DNA of 64,000 bases from Cyclaneusma minus (taxonomy: Eukaryota > Ascomycota > Leotiomycetes > Marthamycetales > Marthamycetaceae), in contig JAKZHN010000054.1 of assembly GCA_037179335.1 (NCBI GenBank), forward strand, positions 112,971 through 176,970. The letters are read 5' to 3'. Below, in pieces: positions 32,407-45,200 of the stretch. Every line of letters starts with the position of its first letter. The stretch's first letter is position 1. The translations under genes were made by a program, and so were the position numbers. The notes below the pieces were generated by a model. That model was not told the origin of the DNA and ran no database searches. It saw nothing but the letters and a program-made list of their open reading frames with translations.

Positions 32407-35400
32407 GCTTCAGACACTCGTCTTAGTTTTGACTTTTTTTTCTAGGTGGGGAGGCGCGGCCGAAAGCGCGTCCTCAGAGACAGCACCGACCGAACTTGAA
32501 GTCCTTTTTAACAGGATCTGGATCTGGCAATAAATGCTTGCTGATCTCTGAATAGAGACGGCGGGGAAAGAGTCAGATCTTCGCCCGATTTCTTCGTTCA
32601 ATGGCTTTCTAGTCGGATGCTAGCACTCACGAATTGGCCAGAAAATGGTCGTGTTGAGACTCGGTGTGATATGCGAGATGGCGTGGGCTCGTCAGGAAAA
32701 GGCGCAAGAAGTGCAGAACAAATCAGTCTATCTCGTGGGGCGCGTAACGAAAGCTGCCGGTAAATGCTGGTCGCGGGCTGGGGCAAAGGTGGTGGTTGGG
32801 AGTCGCAGTTCTTGGGGGAATGGTCGTGAGTCTTCGTTATCGTCGTGCAGAATCATTCAAGCGAAGCGGAGATCGCTGAAGCTTGATTGCACTTTGCGCC
32901 GCTCGTGACTGCCGCTGGCCCTGCGTGCTAGGCTCCAAAGGCTCTGCAGTCGTCAAATCCGAGGCTCTCTCAAAGTCTGTCAAACGGGCACCTTGGGTTT
33001 AGCTGATGGGCGGTTGACAACGGTAGCTAAGCTTGCGAGCTTGGGAGAAGAACAATGGATTGGGTGTACCAGTGGACCGAGACGATTGGTGGGCAGATTG
33101 TGGGAAAGCATGGGAAGTGCGGCACGTACCTTTTTCCGGCACCTCAAAATACAGGAGGTCGGGAGGAAGATGATGGCTGAGGGGGCGGGACGAAGAAGGG
33201 ATAAAGACGAGAGGACGGGGAGCGGACGGGAAAGAGATAGAAAGAGAGTTAGTAGTTGAGAGTAGAAGCGAGAAGGGTAGCCGGAACGTGAAGGGCAGAG
33301 AGGATGGGGGTGGTTTTTTCGCCCGCCAGCGAGAGGCTGGGAAGAATAGGCGGCCGGGGTCTGCCCACATAGTGCATCATGACTTTTGGAGGCGCGTGAG
33401 AGCGCAAAAGGCTGATCTCAAGGGGGCGTGTCGCAACGAGCGGGCCTAATGGGGTAGTTGACGGCCAGGGTGGATATAGCCCCGTCGCCGACTGGGCTAG
33501 ACGCTAGAGCCAGCACGGCTAGCGCACCCAGCATTTTGCGCGCCATCGACCCGACACAGCGAAAAAGGGAATAAATCAAAACTGACGCCCTGTTGGGGGC
33601 CCGCAACCACGGCACCGTCTGGAGGTATAAGAATAGGACTAGAAGACGCGCGCATTAATCCAGCAGTAATGCAACATTAATGCAACAGGCAGAGGGAAAC
33701 CCGGAAGAGTTACTGTACATCAATTGTAGTGAGTGCGATTCCGCAGGCGACAGAGGAAAGAAAGCCGGCGTGGAGCCTCTCGGTCTTGACATTATTTCAA
33801 ATTCCAAAACGTCGTATGTGGTAATGGAAGGCTCCTTGTCCCGCCGGGCGGGCGGCAGAAGGGACCAGCACAGGCGGCCAGCACAGGCCTGCGATTTTCC
33901 AGCGATTTGCGTGCAGGGCCGCGCCCGATGGGGAATCTCGGTCAGGATGGGGATTGTTCTGGGATTGTTGTAGTCATTCTGGGCAAGGATTTCATTGTGC
34001 GCAAAGACTAGAGTCTGAGAGAGACCCGTGCTGACACATACTTTTATGTGCTTCCGCTGTGGGGTTGAAGTGTCCTAAACGGATGCTTGGATCGCTAGCT
34101 GTCAGGGAGCCAGCCTTGGGTGTCCGCGCCTGCCACGATCCCCCGTCCGTTGCCAGCCAGGGCCCAAATCCTATTTTCTTATCATTGAAATGTCTTGCTG
34201 CTGATATAGGTGACCACAGAGGTGGAGTCCCCAGCTCCACGATGATGAGCGATGACTACGTCTCTGCAGCATTATTGACAACGGATTAGTAAATCGACCG
34301 ACCTTCTCCATAGTGGGCCCCGAAAGACTGGGGCAGAGTTGCACTCCAGTCACGCCCCCGCGGCATTGTATCATCGTCAATCATCGTCTTGACAGAGGAT
34401 GACCTGGCCCAATCAAATGTGGCCGCCGAGGCGGCCTTTGCACGCCTGCTTTGTGTTCATCCGCCGGATGATGCTGGCTGCCAGTCACGAGGGCATCACT
34501 CCTTTTTTCTGATGGGGACCGCAATCTTGTGCTCAAGCCGGCACCGCTCCTCTGAATCTATTATCCCAACCTTCACGGGCCACTTCATCTCCATCGCGCG
34601 GCCGTCTGGGGAAAGGGGAGCGGCTGCCGTGCATTCAGCAGACCTGGAGCCCTGCGGTGGATCTTCTGCAGCGCCCCGAAGCGGCGGCGGAGAAATGAGC
34701 GAAGCGATGTGATGGTGCGAGGCCGGCCATATGTCATACACACAGAGGCGACGCCCATTCTCAGGCTACAGAACACGGCCACATGGTCCTTATGAATTTA
34801 GATGTTTCGAAATCATGCCCTGCTGCAAACGTTCGACCGAGGAATTCTTCGGCCCACGGCGCAGCCAATGGCGGACTTTAGCTGCCGTCCAAATGCAGCA
34901 GTCGGCGTGCTGGTCAGGCGAGAGGGCAGCAGTCTGGATCCAAGCCCGGAGCTTTACTGCAAATCGAGCGGCGACATCTTCATCGACCGTCTCAGCTGGG
35001 AGCACCGTCTGCCCTCTCCGCCCACAGTCTCAAACTCGGAGCTTCCTTTCTTTGTCTCTAGCCTTTTTTGGCCGTTGTGGGGCGGCCCGCAACATAGTGA
35101 TACAGGAGGAGCCTTTCGTGAGCTTCTATCAAAAGAACTGCAAAACCAGCGTGCTGATCCGGAGAGCCCCTCCAACAAAGTGATTCTTGTGTGGCCCTAG
35201 CACTCTATTTTACCGCGGCAAGAAGATTGATTTGCAGATCTTTTTTGGGCGCCCCCACCACAAGCTGCAAGTTGAACGGCGAAGGCGAAACACCGCGCAG
35301 CAGCGAGATGGACCTCCAGCAGCAGGCTTACGGAGTACACAGAATTTTAAGCTCCCGGTGCAGGAACAGGCGGCTATTTCTCTGAGATCCGCAGAGTGCA

Positions 35401-38400
35401 GGTCCAGGGTGACATTTGTTGTGAAATCTTAATTGGCGCTGGGCCAATGGAGTATGGCTAGGGGACTCATTTAAGCATTCGGCCATCAGGCCGTTCTCTG
35501 GGGGACTGGAGGGAGCTCGGCTTCTGGTGAAAGGAGATGAACTTGAAGGGTTTAAAAGTTAGAATTGTACTGGGTACATGTAGGCATTAGTAATTCCCGG
35601 ATATGATATATCGTTAACCGCTGAGTATGTATTTCATTTCGAAGCACTACCTCAAGCAGCACGCACAACTACCCCACTTGGAGAGACTTATGCAAGCAGG
35701 GAGAGTTCAGGCCATTTGCTTGTGTCCAGGGATTGCACGTGCGAAAAGAGTATATTTCTACGAAAAGGTGACGATCCCCGAGCAGGCTTGGCCGCAGTAT
35801 TGATCGCAGCATGAGCTTGGCGCGCTGGGTACCCCGAAAGTCTGTTGACCCGCACCTGGCTTGGGGAAAGGCTTAATTGGAGGTTGCTATGAAGCGATTA
35901 ATCTGGCATGAGAGAGATCCTTTTCCCACCTTATTTTGAATCCCGTGTGTAGCGCAGCTGCAGCTTGTCGCTGGTGCAGCGGCACGGCTATCAGAGTTCA
36001 AGTGGTGACCGCCAGTTCCCCCCAGTTCCCCCCAGGAGAAAGGCAAATGCATTTTGCCTCTGCGCGCAGTCGTTCGAGAACGTCGAAACACACCTCCCAG
36101 CTGCCATCGTCCCATCCACGCGGCTCCACCAGCGTTACAGCGCAAGCTGGACCAGACGACGCATTTCGCGCGCTTTTGGAAATGGCAGAGGCTTTTGGGG
36201 CCGGCGCTCTGGGTGTGCGCCCAAACCATTGGCCTGAAGTGACCCACGTATTTTCCTCGCCAGTTCGCACAGATTCACCGCCTCGCCGCCCATGTCCCAT
36301 GTCTCGTAGTGTCTCTCGGCTCCAACGGTCCCTGCAGTTCATCGACAGACACAGGCCACGGCGATGGTCCTTGCTGCTGCCGTGCAGATAGAGCGAGCAC
36401 TCGCATTGCATATGCACTCGCGGCTGCTCGCAGCTCACACCCGTCCAATCAGCACGACCAGTCACGTCGCTGCCCCCGTGTGTGCGAGCCCTGGCTGGGG
36501 AGCGTCGGTGTAGCGGCCACTCTATTGAAGACGAGACGGGAGATCAACACGCCTGGGCCAACGACGACCGGCGACGTGGAGAGGGCCGACATGACGACGA
36601 CGCGAGCGCTGTCGGATATTGAATATTGATATGTGGCCGCCGAACAGGGGAGCGCGAGACGAGAGAGATACTATGGAGAAGCAGCAGCGCGAGAGACGCG
36701 AAATCCAGGCCAGCAAATGAAATCCATCCTCGTACTGGAGACGATCCTCGAGAGAAAGGGAATCTGCTGCCGGCTCGTGTGCTCCCATCACTGACGTTAG
36801 AATGGGCCTGGTGGAACCTCACCAACCGTAAATTTGGCCACTGTGCAACTCCAGCACAGCACTGTGTCTCCATCTCGAGATGCCGCAGCAAAAAGCGAGG
36901 TGCGCCATTGGACGGCGTGCCGTCTAAGAATATCCGAAGCGACGATATATCGGGCGTTAGAGGTGGATTCGCAGTTCGCACCAGTTTTACGCTTATTATT
37001 GCACCAGCCGCGAAGCGCATCGACTTCTCGCCGGAAAATAGACGTCGAGCACTTTCTGTCCCTGCTGCACGTGTGGCTTCCGCGCTGTGAAGCCTCTTTC
37101 CGGATCGTGCTTCAAATAGATCATGCTGAACATTCCAGGCCCATCTCGTGGCCTCACAGATCTCCCCACAGCCTCGTATGGACGGAAATCTGGCTGCTCT
37201 GGCTCCATTCCAGCCCTCCACGCGTGTTCTCTCGCAATTCCCAGAGACAGCACCTCTCGACGTCAAGTCTCCCTCGACGTCCATCGCGGAAGTAGTGCTG
37301 GCAAGGCCGAGACCAATGACAGACCACCACGTTGTCCAAGCTTTCTCTTTTGCAAAAAGCGGTCCGGGGTGTCCTCCAGCCTTTTGCCCTTTTCCAGTTG
37401 GTCAAGGCACGGCAGAGCTGCTATGTTGGCAATGGCGTCCACATGCAGTGAGCAAGGCCCGCTTGTTCCCCACTCCCACGGCGGCACGACCCTCTCCACA
37501 CAGCGGAACCGGATTTGGGGGGCCCTGGGAGGGCTCGGAGCGAGGGGGCGCTTCCAAATACAAGCCTGTCAATAATCTCCAGTCACCCTGATAACACAAA
37601 TACTTGCCCTGGGGCTCTTCTCGACTGGGCAAGTGAGGCCGCTGTCCCCACGATCGTCTATTACGATAATCATCATCATCAGTGAAACCCCCTGGGGCCC
37701 TTACTACTCTATGGGTCTATCGCTCCAGTCACGGATTCACGATTCTCGCCTTTGCGGAGCCCCGGGCATCCCTGAGAGCACATCATGAAGCACCTGACAG
37801 CCAGAGTCCAAGACTCCCGGTGGACATGGTTCGATACATGTGTGCTGCAAGCTGCGAGCTGCCCCGCGATGCTCTCCATGCTCTCCCACTGCCAGACTCC
37901 CATCAGCGGCAGCAGCCCTGGGCGGGCCATCGTTATGTGAGGTAATATAATGAAGGCATCGCGGCTGTCAGGTTCGTGAGAAGCGGGTCTTGGTCGAAAC
38001 AGCAGAACCATGGTTCGCGGACGCACACCCGTCACCCGGACCTCAAGTACAGTTGCCATGTTTTTCATATGTACCATGCAGTGTCAAATCCCCTTTGCAC
38101 AGACGTCTACCCAGACTCGAGCCGGGAAGAACGTTTAAGAAATAAGACAAAGGAGCTTAAGCAACGCGGCAGGGACCGCAGAGATGCAGAGCGTAAGGCC
38201 GGCCACTTCTCCGCCAGCCTTCCACCACATCGTGAAGCAGATGCCAAGCAGCCCGCACGGATATCCAAGCCGTTGTCTCACGTCGATGTCCCGGGGTATC
38301 GTGTCTAAGGCACATCATTTTCTTATCTGCTTGGGCAATCAGTCAATGCGCTTTCCGTTTCGTCTCGACACTTGGGATGATGAATTTGATGACGGTATCT

Positions 38401-41284
38401 GAACTCCTCAAACCGAAGATCGCTCATGTCCCTCGAGCCTCGTCGATGTGGGCCTCGCCCATGGCGAATAACGTCACCTCCAGCCTCTCATAAAACAGTT
38501 GTCAGTTGCAGATTTGCAATATATGAGACTGATGCCTAGCTTTTGACCTTTAGTCAGCGTTGTATCGCCGGTCCTCCAATTCCTTCGACCCCTCCACGGA
38601 CGACTCTGCTGGCCATCTGCTATTCGCTCCCTGGAACTGAAGGTGTTCTGCCCTCAACACAAATCGACAAAAGAAGCGATTGATCGGCAGCCTGATCCAG
38701 GTCCCGTATAAGCGACGCTCTCACCGCCAGTTCCCCATTAAGAAAGTGTGTTCGGAGCATTTGTTGTGGGGAAAGCTTTATCTTGCAAGATGCTTTTAAC
38801 CACTGATCGACTATTATCAGATGCTGATTGGCTGGTAAAGGGAAAGGCGCAGCAAGAGCTGATATCTTGCTTCAGCCCTTCCCAAGCCTTCATCGTCATT
38901 ATTCTGGTCCTTACACAAAGGACTCCACACTCAATATTCCGGGCGCTACGAAAGCCGTCGAACGACTGTGCCTTGGTCGTACATGACTGCTACTGTGTTC
39001 CCGATTCCCGACCGTTGACATGCTTGTAAATCTAGCTTCCTGTGCATACGAGGTTGCCAGAGCGCCAGAGCCGTCGCTTGTGACGCCGCTGTGCAACAAG
39101 GAACTTGTCGAAGCCCTCGCGAGAGTCCGATCCGGCAGCTGTGAAGCTCCAGCCTGTGGCCTCCCATCGAGTCTGGGCCATCTCTTTGTGTCTCCATTTC
39201 GCTGGCCAGAGCGTCATCCCGCAGCTTCAAGCCTCAACTGCTTGCTCGCACACCCAGTCGCCAGGACTTGCTGGGAGCGGCAGTATCTGCGACCTCATCG
39301 AGACAGCAGGCCGCCCAGCCGGCACGGGACCTGGCCTCGCCGCCCGGGCGGGCCTTTGGCTCCTGCCAGAAATCCGGCAAAAGGAGCGCTGGATGGCACA
39401 TTGAGCGGCGCAGTCTGCCACTCCAGGCGCGGCAGTCGCACGCAGTCGCACTCACGCCACTTGCATGAGGGCGGGAGGAGCCGCCGAGGGCCATGAGATG
39501 GAGGGAACGCTGATGTGTGGTAGTGCCAACAGCGTTCTGTACACGCGACGGAGATATTCCATGTAAAGGAGACATCGAGGGCACACTTTGCAAGCGCAGA
39601 GATCCAGCAGCAGATGTTGGAGATGCCGTGCATATGCTTGCACATGACATGGATCCGTGATCCACACATGGTGGGCTCGAACAACGGCCGTTAGCTGCAG
39701 GCATTGGGAAGAAGCAAGTCCAGGGGACTCCAGTTTTCGAAACGACGATCAACGCTCAAGTGTCATCCAGCCGCCGTGACCAGAGAATTAATCATCGAGA
39801 AATCGACAAGAGGAAACGAGTAGCGCCGTTCCTACTGTACCATTTGGCGGCAGGCAGAGCCTTGTCGACTGACACTGTGGAGACTGGAGAAGCGATCCTC
39901 GGATCCGTCTGACAGGAAAAAAAGGAAAGGCAGGGGAGCAAAAGCGGAGGGGGGGAGGGGGCTTGGCCGCGAGAAGTTGCACAAACATCAAACACGCCAA
40001 TAAGACTGCAATATGAGAGGCTTACACTGATCTTCACAGGCATCGTATGTCGCGACTCCGCGAGCAGGTGTGTGAGGAGTATTATTTGCTTGATCTCGAA
40101 GAATAACAGGTGCGCGTAATTTGGCATTTCTTGACGGTGTGGTAAGGGAGGAGACTGGACAGCCAGTTGGTGGGGGTCTTAGCCGGGGGCGGACCAGCCT
40201 CAACATTACAGCGTAGTATTCCCATCTGGCATCCGCTCATGGGCAGGATTTGCGTGCAAGAAGCAAGCAGAGGCGGAAGCTTAGCCGGCAGGCACTGTCC
40301 ACGGTGCAGGCCGCTTGAAGCAGGCCCGAGGCAAGTCATACCTGCGTTGCATCGATCACTAAATCGCGACCAGCCATGGTTTCGTCTGCATGCCGAGATG
40401 GTCTAGAGGAAGGCAGTCCATCAGGATTTGATGCATCTGCTAATATGGGAGCGACTTCTGCTACTGTGCCTCTGACAGCTTGTTCCCTGCGAGAATGTCA
40501 CGCACCGGCTAAGCAAGGTCCTGCGGCTTCTTGCAGGAGGAAGGAAAATCGGACTTTGACGCCGGACGTCGAGAAGGACGCGAGGAATGGAAGACATGGA
40601 AGACATGGAAGACTGTCAAGAACAAGTGTCGAGCAGAATGACAAGCAAGCCATGAAAGCCTCGCAGCGTTCCAGAAGAAGCGAAGTCGCGTGTCTAGACT
40701 CACCAAGTCCTCTTTTGGTGCATGCTGATTACTGCACACCGAAGTCATCAGCCATCAGAATTCGATGTCTGGTACTTGGGAGGCGCAAAGAGTCGCCATC
40801 TCGAACACGACATTTGCATTAGAGAATCGACACAGCTTGAAGCAAGCAGAAAGTCTTCGGAATCCAGTAGCCTACCGCCCCTCGTCTGTCATGTCCACGT
40901 TCCAGATACATTAGACCTAAAGCATCCTGTGGGCGTGGTCGTGGTCGTCGCGCTCGTCGCTTCCTGCTCGAGAAATAGATTTTTGGAGGTGTGGGCACGT
41001 GACGTCGGACGAACAATGCGCCACGATGAGCTTCCAAGGTCGCATCGAGACAACCATGGACCAGAAACCAGGAATTGAAGATGATTGCGCGACATCAGGC
41101 AGAATCTCCAGGTCGACGTTGCCGTGCTTTGGATTTTGCGACGAACTGAAGTTGCCAGATTGTAGAAATAATTTTCAGCGCAAACAGCAACCTCCCCATC
41201 TCATAGATTGTTGCCTCGCCACCAAGCACAGTATCAACATCAACAAACAAAAACAAAGCCCAGGTCCCAACCCCGAACTTTGAA
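32407..41284. other. Nearly 9-kb gene-poor region upstream of stuA
   Basis: Normal to GC-rich composition, yet no open frame on either strand shows family motifs, and frames overlap heavily on all six readings, as expected for non-coding GC-rich DNA. Intron-bearing genes were looked for and none could be built. It separates the divergent stuA and BRCT genes. Such long leaders and regulatory regions are known for developmental regulators in fungi; here that is inference. Small repeats include two CAGTTCCCCC units near 36013-36035 and GAAGACATG repeats near 40588-40612. Confidence 0.55.
32728..32856 (-). other. Possible upstream ORF of stuA
   Basis: A 42-codon ATG-to-TAG frame lies about 870 nt upstream of the chosen stuA start, on the same strand. 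It would be a uORF if the transcript begins beyond it. Small upstream frames are known in A. nidulans stuA transcripts. Nothing in the sequence proves transcription here. Confidence 0.25.
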
Positions 41285-42747
41285 ATGGCCGGTCCCAGCA
41301 AGGTGCCTCCGGCAGCACAGCCCAAGCACAGCGCGCACTTTGATTCCTGGAACTCATCTTCGACGGGACACCAGCGTGCCGAAAACCGCGCCGCCTCGTC
41401 CGGCGGGTGGCGGGAAAGCAGGAAGAGAAAGTTGGGAGAGCAGTTTGGGAGTGGACGCGGGGGTGGAAAGCGAGTCGCTGATGGTGTGGGAGATGGGAGT
41501 GCCGATTTTGATGAACAGATGGGGGGGTTGGTGAGTAGGGAGACGAGGGAGAGGGCCGGGATGAGTGTGGTGGATATGCTTAGGGGTGGAGGTGTGAAGA
41601 AGTGTGAGTTTTGACTTTTATTTTGGGGTTCAGGATTTTGGAACTTGAAAGAACAGGAAAGTTGCTCGGCCTGTTCGTTTGCTTTGACGGGTTTGGTTGT
41701 TTCCGTTTGAGGTTCAAACGAGGGACGGGTTTTTCTTTTGCTTCGTGGAAAATGGAATACAATGAAGGAGTAGTTTGGGTGGATGGCTCGGATGCTTGTC
41801 AGGAGTTGGCGTTTTCTTGTCAGTTGTCAAGACTTGTGATCGAGACAGTTCCAGATTTCTAGGCTTTCGAGAAGTAAGGCACAAATCCCGGATAGCTGTT
41901 TTGCACGGACATTGAGGACTCCAATGCCGCTATTTTCATTTCTTTCGTACCAAGCCTCTTGTTTCCTCTGTTTTCCCCTTCAGCGTTCCAGATTCTCTAA
42001 CGCCCTCCTTTAGCCTCATCCAAATCTCTAAGCTCAAGTACAACATCCACCACCAACGAAGCCGCTTCTATCCAGGCTACCGTCATTTCAAGTACCAAGC
42101 CAGGTCCGTCCTCCCCTTCAAACCCTTTTCAACCCCTGTCACACAAAGTTAATAGCCTACCATCCAGAGCCCCTCAAACCACATCCATCGACCTCCACAA
42201 CCCAAACCACGGGTTCTCCCGCTCCCTCACCAGCACCAACCGATCCACCAGCCGTCAAAACCAACACGATCTTCGCCAACTGCTGTGTCTACATCAATGG
42301 CAGCACGCACCCCCTGATCTCTGACCACAAACTCAAACACCTACTCGTCACCAACGGCGCCTCGCTCGCCCTGCATCTCGGTCGCAAAGCCGTCACACAC
42401 GTGATTCTCGGTCGACCTAGTGCGGAGAATGTGGGTGCCGGCGGCGGGCTGGCGGGAGGGAAGATGCAGAAGGAGATTGCGAAGACGAGAGGAAAGGGAG
42501 TGGTTTATGTTGGGGTCGAGTGGTATGTCTTTCCGTCCCCACCCCCTTCTTTGCGATGGTTTGAACTGATCCAGGATGATTGGACTTGGTATGATTTGTG
42601 ATTTAGGAGTTGATGCTGACGAAGAAACACAGGGTCCTTGAGAGCGTGAAAGAAGGCAAGAGATTACCGGAGGCGCGCTTTTCAGATCTCAAGATTGCGG
42701 CCAAGGGGCAGCCGAGTGTTTATGGCATGTTTGCCAAGATACCATGA
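41285..42747 (+). CDS. Single-BRCT-domain protein
   Basis: The 292-residue protein has four inferred exons: 41285-41603, 42014-42103, 42168-42522 and 42633-42747. Residues 1-170 are low-complexity and basic, with RESRKRKLGEQ as a likely nuclear signal and an ETRERAGMSVVDML helix. A BRCT fold spans about 171-265: IFANCCVYINGST, a central THVILGRP strand, a Gly-rich loop and the invariant Trp255 in VGVEWVLESV. BRCT domains bind phosphopeptides in DNA-damage responses; the partner here is unknown. Intron 1 is 410 nt, but the acceptor after CTCTAAC and TTTAG is the only one avoiding a stop. The other introns are 64 and 110 nt. Confidence 0.78.
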
Positions 42748-43580
42748 AACAGTAAAGACATAGCTGTGGCGTTGCGAGTCGATGTACAGCACACTTTGCA
42801 TTCTCCACGCTTGATCTTCGCAATGAGTGGTTGGCTGTGTTGGCGGTTTATGACTTTGTCTTTTCAGGCGCTCTGGTTTGGGCTTTTGGGGCGAGGGATC
42901 CTTGGAACTGGAGCGGAGTAACTGTAACGGTTGGAGCATATTCACTTCAAGGCGTTTTGAGAGACTGTTAGGGCCCACGGTGGGGCAATTGTATGGTTCA
43001 CGAGATACCCTGGACGGGAGCATGGGTGTTAGGGACTAGCATGGTTCAATGAATCTATGTATGGGCCGCCTTCATCCACGGCTAGAACAATGAAGCTTCA
43101 AGTCTGGCTATCTCTAATTCGGTGTGGAAGCCTACATGTTCACTACCTTGGGATGTCATGATGTGACAATAAATAGATCCACTGGAATTTCAGTTTTCGA
43201 GAAGGATTTGGATGTTCTAATCACGGATATGATCATAAATTCAGGTTTCTGAATAAGAGGAATTGTTCCTGACAAGCCCCTGACTCACGTCTTGAATGGG
43301 ACGTGCTCGACCCAACGGTTATTTATTAACCTAGGTAGGTACATGAAATTCGAAGTAGTTTCTTTGCCAAATTGGGACCCCAAAACAAGTTCTGACTCGG
43401 TGACTTCATTTTGTTTGCATTGACGGTGACTGAAGACATCGACACTCAAGCACATTTGAAGCACCCGAACATGCATGCATTTTAATTGTCCCTCCGTAAA
43501 CATAACCACTACTAGGTAGCTCAGCTCAGACAGTCCTCGGCGTTGAATGCAGCATGCTCTCGCACGTGACACGTCACCTG
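42748..43580. other. Intergenic, no gene seen
   Basis: This is the 3' flank of the BRCT gene and further sequence with only short unrecognised frames. Several stretches recall the degenerate repeats listed elsewhere but are too weak to call. Confidence 0.5.
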
Positions 43581-43868
43581 TCACCTCATATAAGGGTGAT
43601 CCTGAAGACCGTTGACCTGCGTCGTCAATGCGGACACTTGACCTTGCGCTGTCCGAAATTGTCCTCGGACAGCAGTATGCTCACTCTGCGGCGACGCCAA
43701 CTGCGCTTTCAAATCCTTCGTTTCAGACGATGCAGCGGCGAGCTGTTCCTGCAGAACGGAGTTGTTCTTCTCGGCGCTGTCCAATTTGTCGGCCTTGGCC
43801 TGAAGTGGCCCCTGTTGGCCTTTAAGATCTTCGTTCTGAATCTTCACGACCGCAAGTTTCTTTGTCAC
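43581..43868 (-). pseudogene. Coiled-coil gene fragment without start
   Basis: A 95-codon frame encodes a regular heptad-type coiled coil (KADKLDSAEKNNSVLQEQL, ETKDLKAQLAS, QVSALTTQVNGL). There is no ATG; the frame opens at a GTG just beside a 24-bp repeat tract. It looks like an internal exon or a broken piece of a longer coiled-coil gene moved here. The parent gene is not in the window; the Cut12-like gene is not the source by eye. Confidence 0.45.
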
Positions 43869-43884
43869 TCCTTAGTACCCTGGT

Positions 43885-44105
43885 TAAGGCTCCTAAGCAC
43901 CTTGATTTAACACTCCCCAAGCATCCTGATTTGACACTCCCCAAGCATCCTGATTTGACACTCCCCAAGCACCCTAATTTGAGAATCCTTTAAAACTCCT
44001 TAGCAGCCTAATTTGACATTTTATAATAGCGTAATTTAAAACTCCCCATTACTTTAATTTGAGGCTTCCCAAGCACCCTGATTTCAGACTCCTTTGAGGC
44101 TTTAT
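43885..44105. repeat. Degenerate 24-bp tandem repeat
   Basis: The unit is close to CCTGATTTGACACTCCCCAAGCAT. The second and third copies, at about 43920-43970, are nearly perfect. The flanking copies decay by C-to-T and G-to-A changes, for example CCTAATTTGAGAAT and GCGTAATTTAAAACTC, and about eight to nine units can be followed. The decay pattern is that expected of RIP. Confidence 0.75.
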
Positions 44106-44575
44106 ATTAATTTAATATAGCAATAAAAAACCTCCAAATAACGCTAACGCCGTCCTAGCCTCCAAGTCCCTTGCCCAAGTCCCTTGCCCAAGACCGTTAT
44201 CCAAAATCACTTTTTATAATAAATGAGTATAATAGTGTGGTATAATATACGAAGACGATAATAGGCTGAAAAGAAAACTGATTCCACATTTAGTGCCATA
44301 ACTGGTACTGGTTAGCAAGCAATTTGGACTCCTTTTTCGCCCTTAGTTTATCCTCGAGGCGCTGTTTCCAGACCATCCTCCGGCTCGCCCTTTTCGGTGT
44401 CCACAATCACCTGCAACCACTCTCCCATTTTCGCCTTGGTGTCGCTTTTGATTTTTCTTACTATGGCGTTGCGGCTGACGTGAAATCCGTTTTTCGACAA
44501 TTATACTATATTTTCTGGAATCCACCTCTTTCTCTTTTTACTCTCCTTCTATATTCACACTCCTGACAGCTTTAA
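44106..44575. other. AT-leaning region with short duplications
   Basis: A tandem AAGTCCCTTGCCC duplication lies near 44165-44192, followed by AT-rich DNA. A minus-strand frame around 44343-44525 has basic helix-like residues (RQPQRHSKKNQKRH) and may be a transposase relic, but no family could be named. Confidence 0.35.
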
Positions 44576-44638
44576 GTGTCGTCGATACTCAATAATCTCC
44601 AAGCAAACTCCAACCCACCCATTCGATCACACAAAGAT

Positions 44639-44740
44639 ATGGCTCCCAGCTCGACTGGCGGCAAGCCGCACCCGGCAGACGGCACCTTGGACATGTATTA
44701 CGACAAGACCAAATACCCACTTGCCGAATTGAATCGTTTA
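44639..44740 (+). pseudogene. Beheaded gene start (5' leader plus first codons)
   Basis: A pyrimidine-rich and CA-rich leader (44525-44638) of the kind seen before real fungal start codons is followed by ATG 44639. The frame begins MAPSSTGGKPHPADGTLDMY and continues sensibly to about YPLAELN. After that the sequence loses protein character and runs into unrelated DNA. I read this as the 5' end of a gene cut off by an insertion or rearrangement. The product is unknown. Confidence 0.35.
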
Positions 44741-45200
44741 GATTCCAGGGTTTCGGGGGTCGTTGCTTGTGGAAGTCTCCGAAAAATCGACCCTGTTCCC
44801 GCCCAGAATCGAACAGTCGACCTTGGAATAAGGTTTATAGGAATGGGGCCCCGTCCAACGCCACCTATGTTACCCTTACGCTAAAGCGCCCTTACGGGCT
44901 CTACAGCTGTTTGGAATTATGTATATCTCTAGGTTGAGTAACCAATAACCCCATTTAAAAGCGCATACGCATAATCATTTATAGTGCTATTAAAATATCA
45001 CAGTATACAAGTGAAAGCGATCGACGATAAAATAAATGTCATTTATTGCTATTTGCTACCCAGCCACGGTCCGCCGACCTCTGTTCACTAATCCGCCTAC
45101 ATCACCGGTTTTCTCTTCACTACCTTCTCAATATCAAATCCCACAACTTCCCGAACACACCAGAGACCGTCTCCACCCTTATCCACCTCTCTCGCGGACC
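44741..45200. other. Intergenic, no gene seen
   Basis: Mixed composition with AT-rich patches and only short frames. A tRNA-like T-loop word was examined and rejected. Confidence 0.5.

Noticed and set aside
36600..36703. StuA-response-like sites (ACGCGAGC, ACGCGAAA) suggesting autoregulation
   Set aside because: The degenerate 8-mer is expected about eight times by chance in a region this size.
36541..37295. Long overlapping frames on both strands upstream of stuA
   Set aside because: Several frames are open at once in GC-rich DNA; none has motifs, introns or a plausible start context.
44790..44880. tRNA-like word (CTGTTCGATTCTGG on minus) with anticodon-like loop
   Set aside because: The stem pairs fail at several positions.
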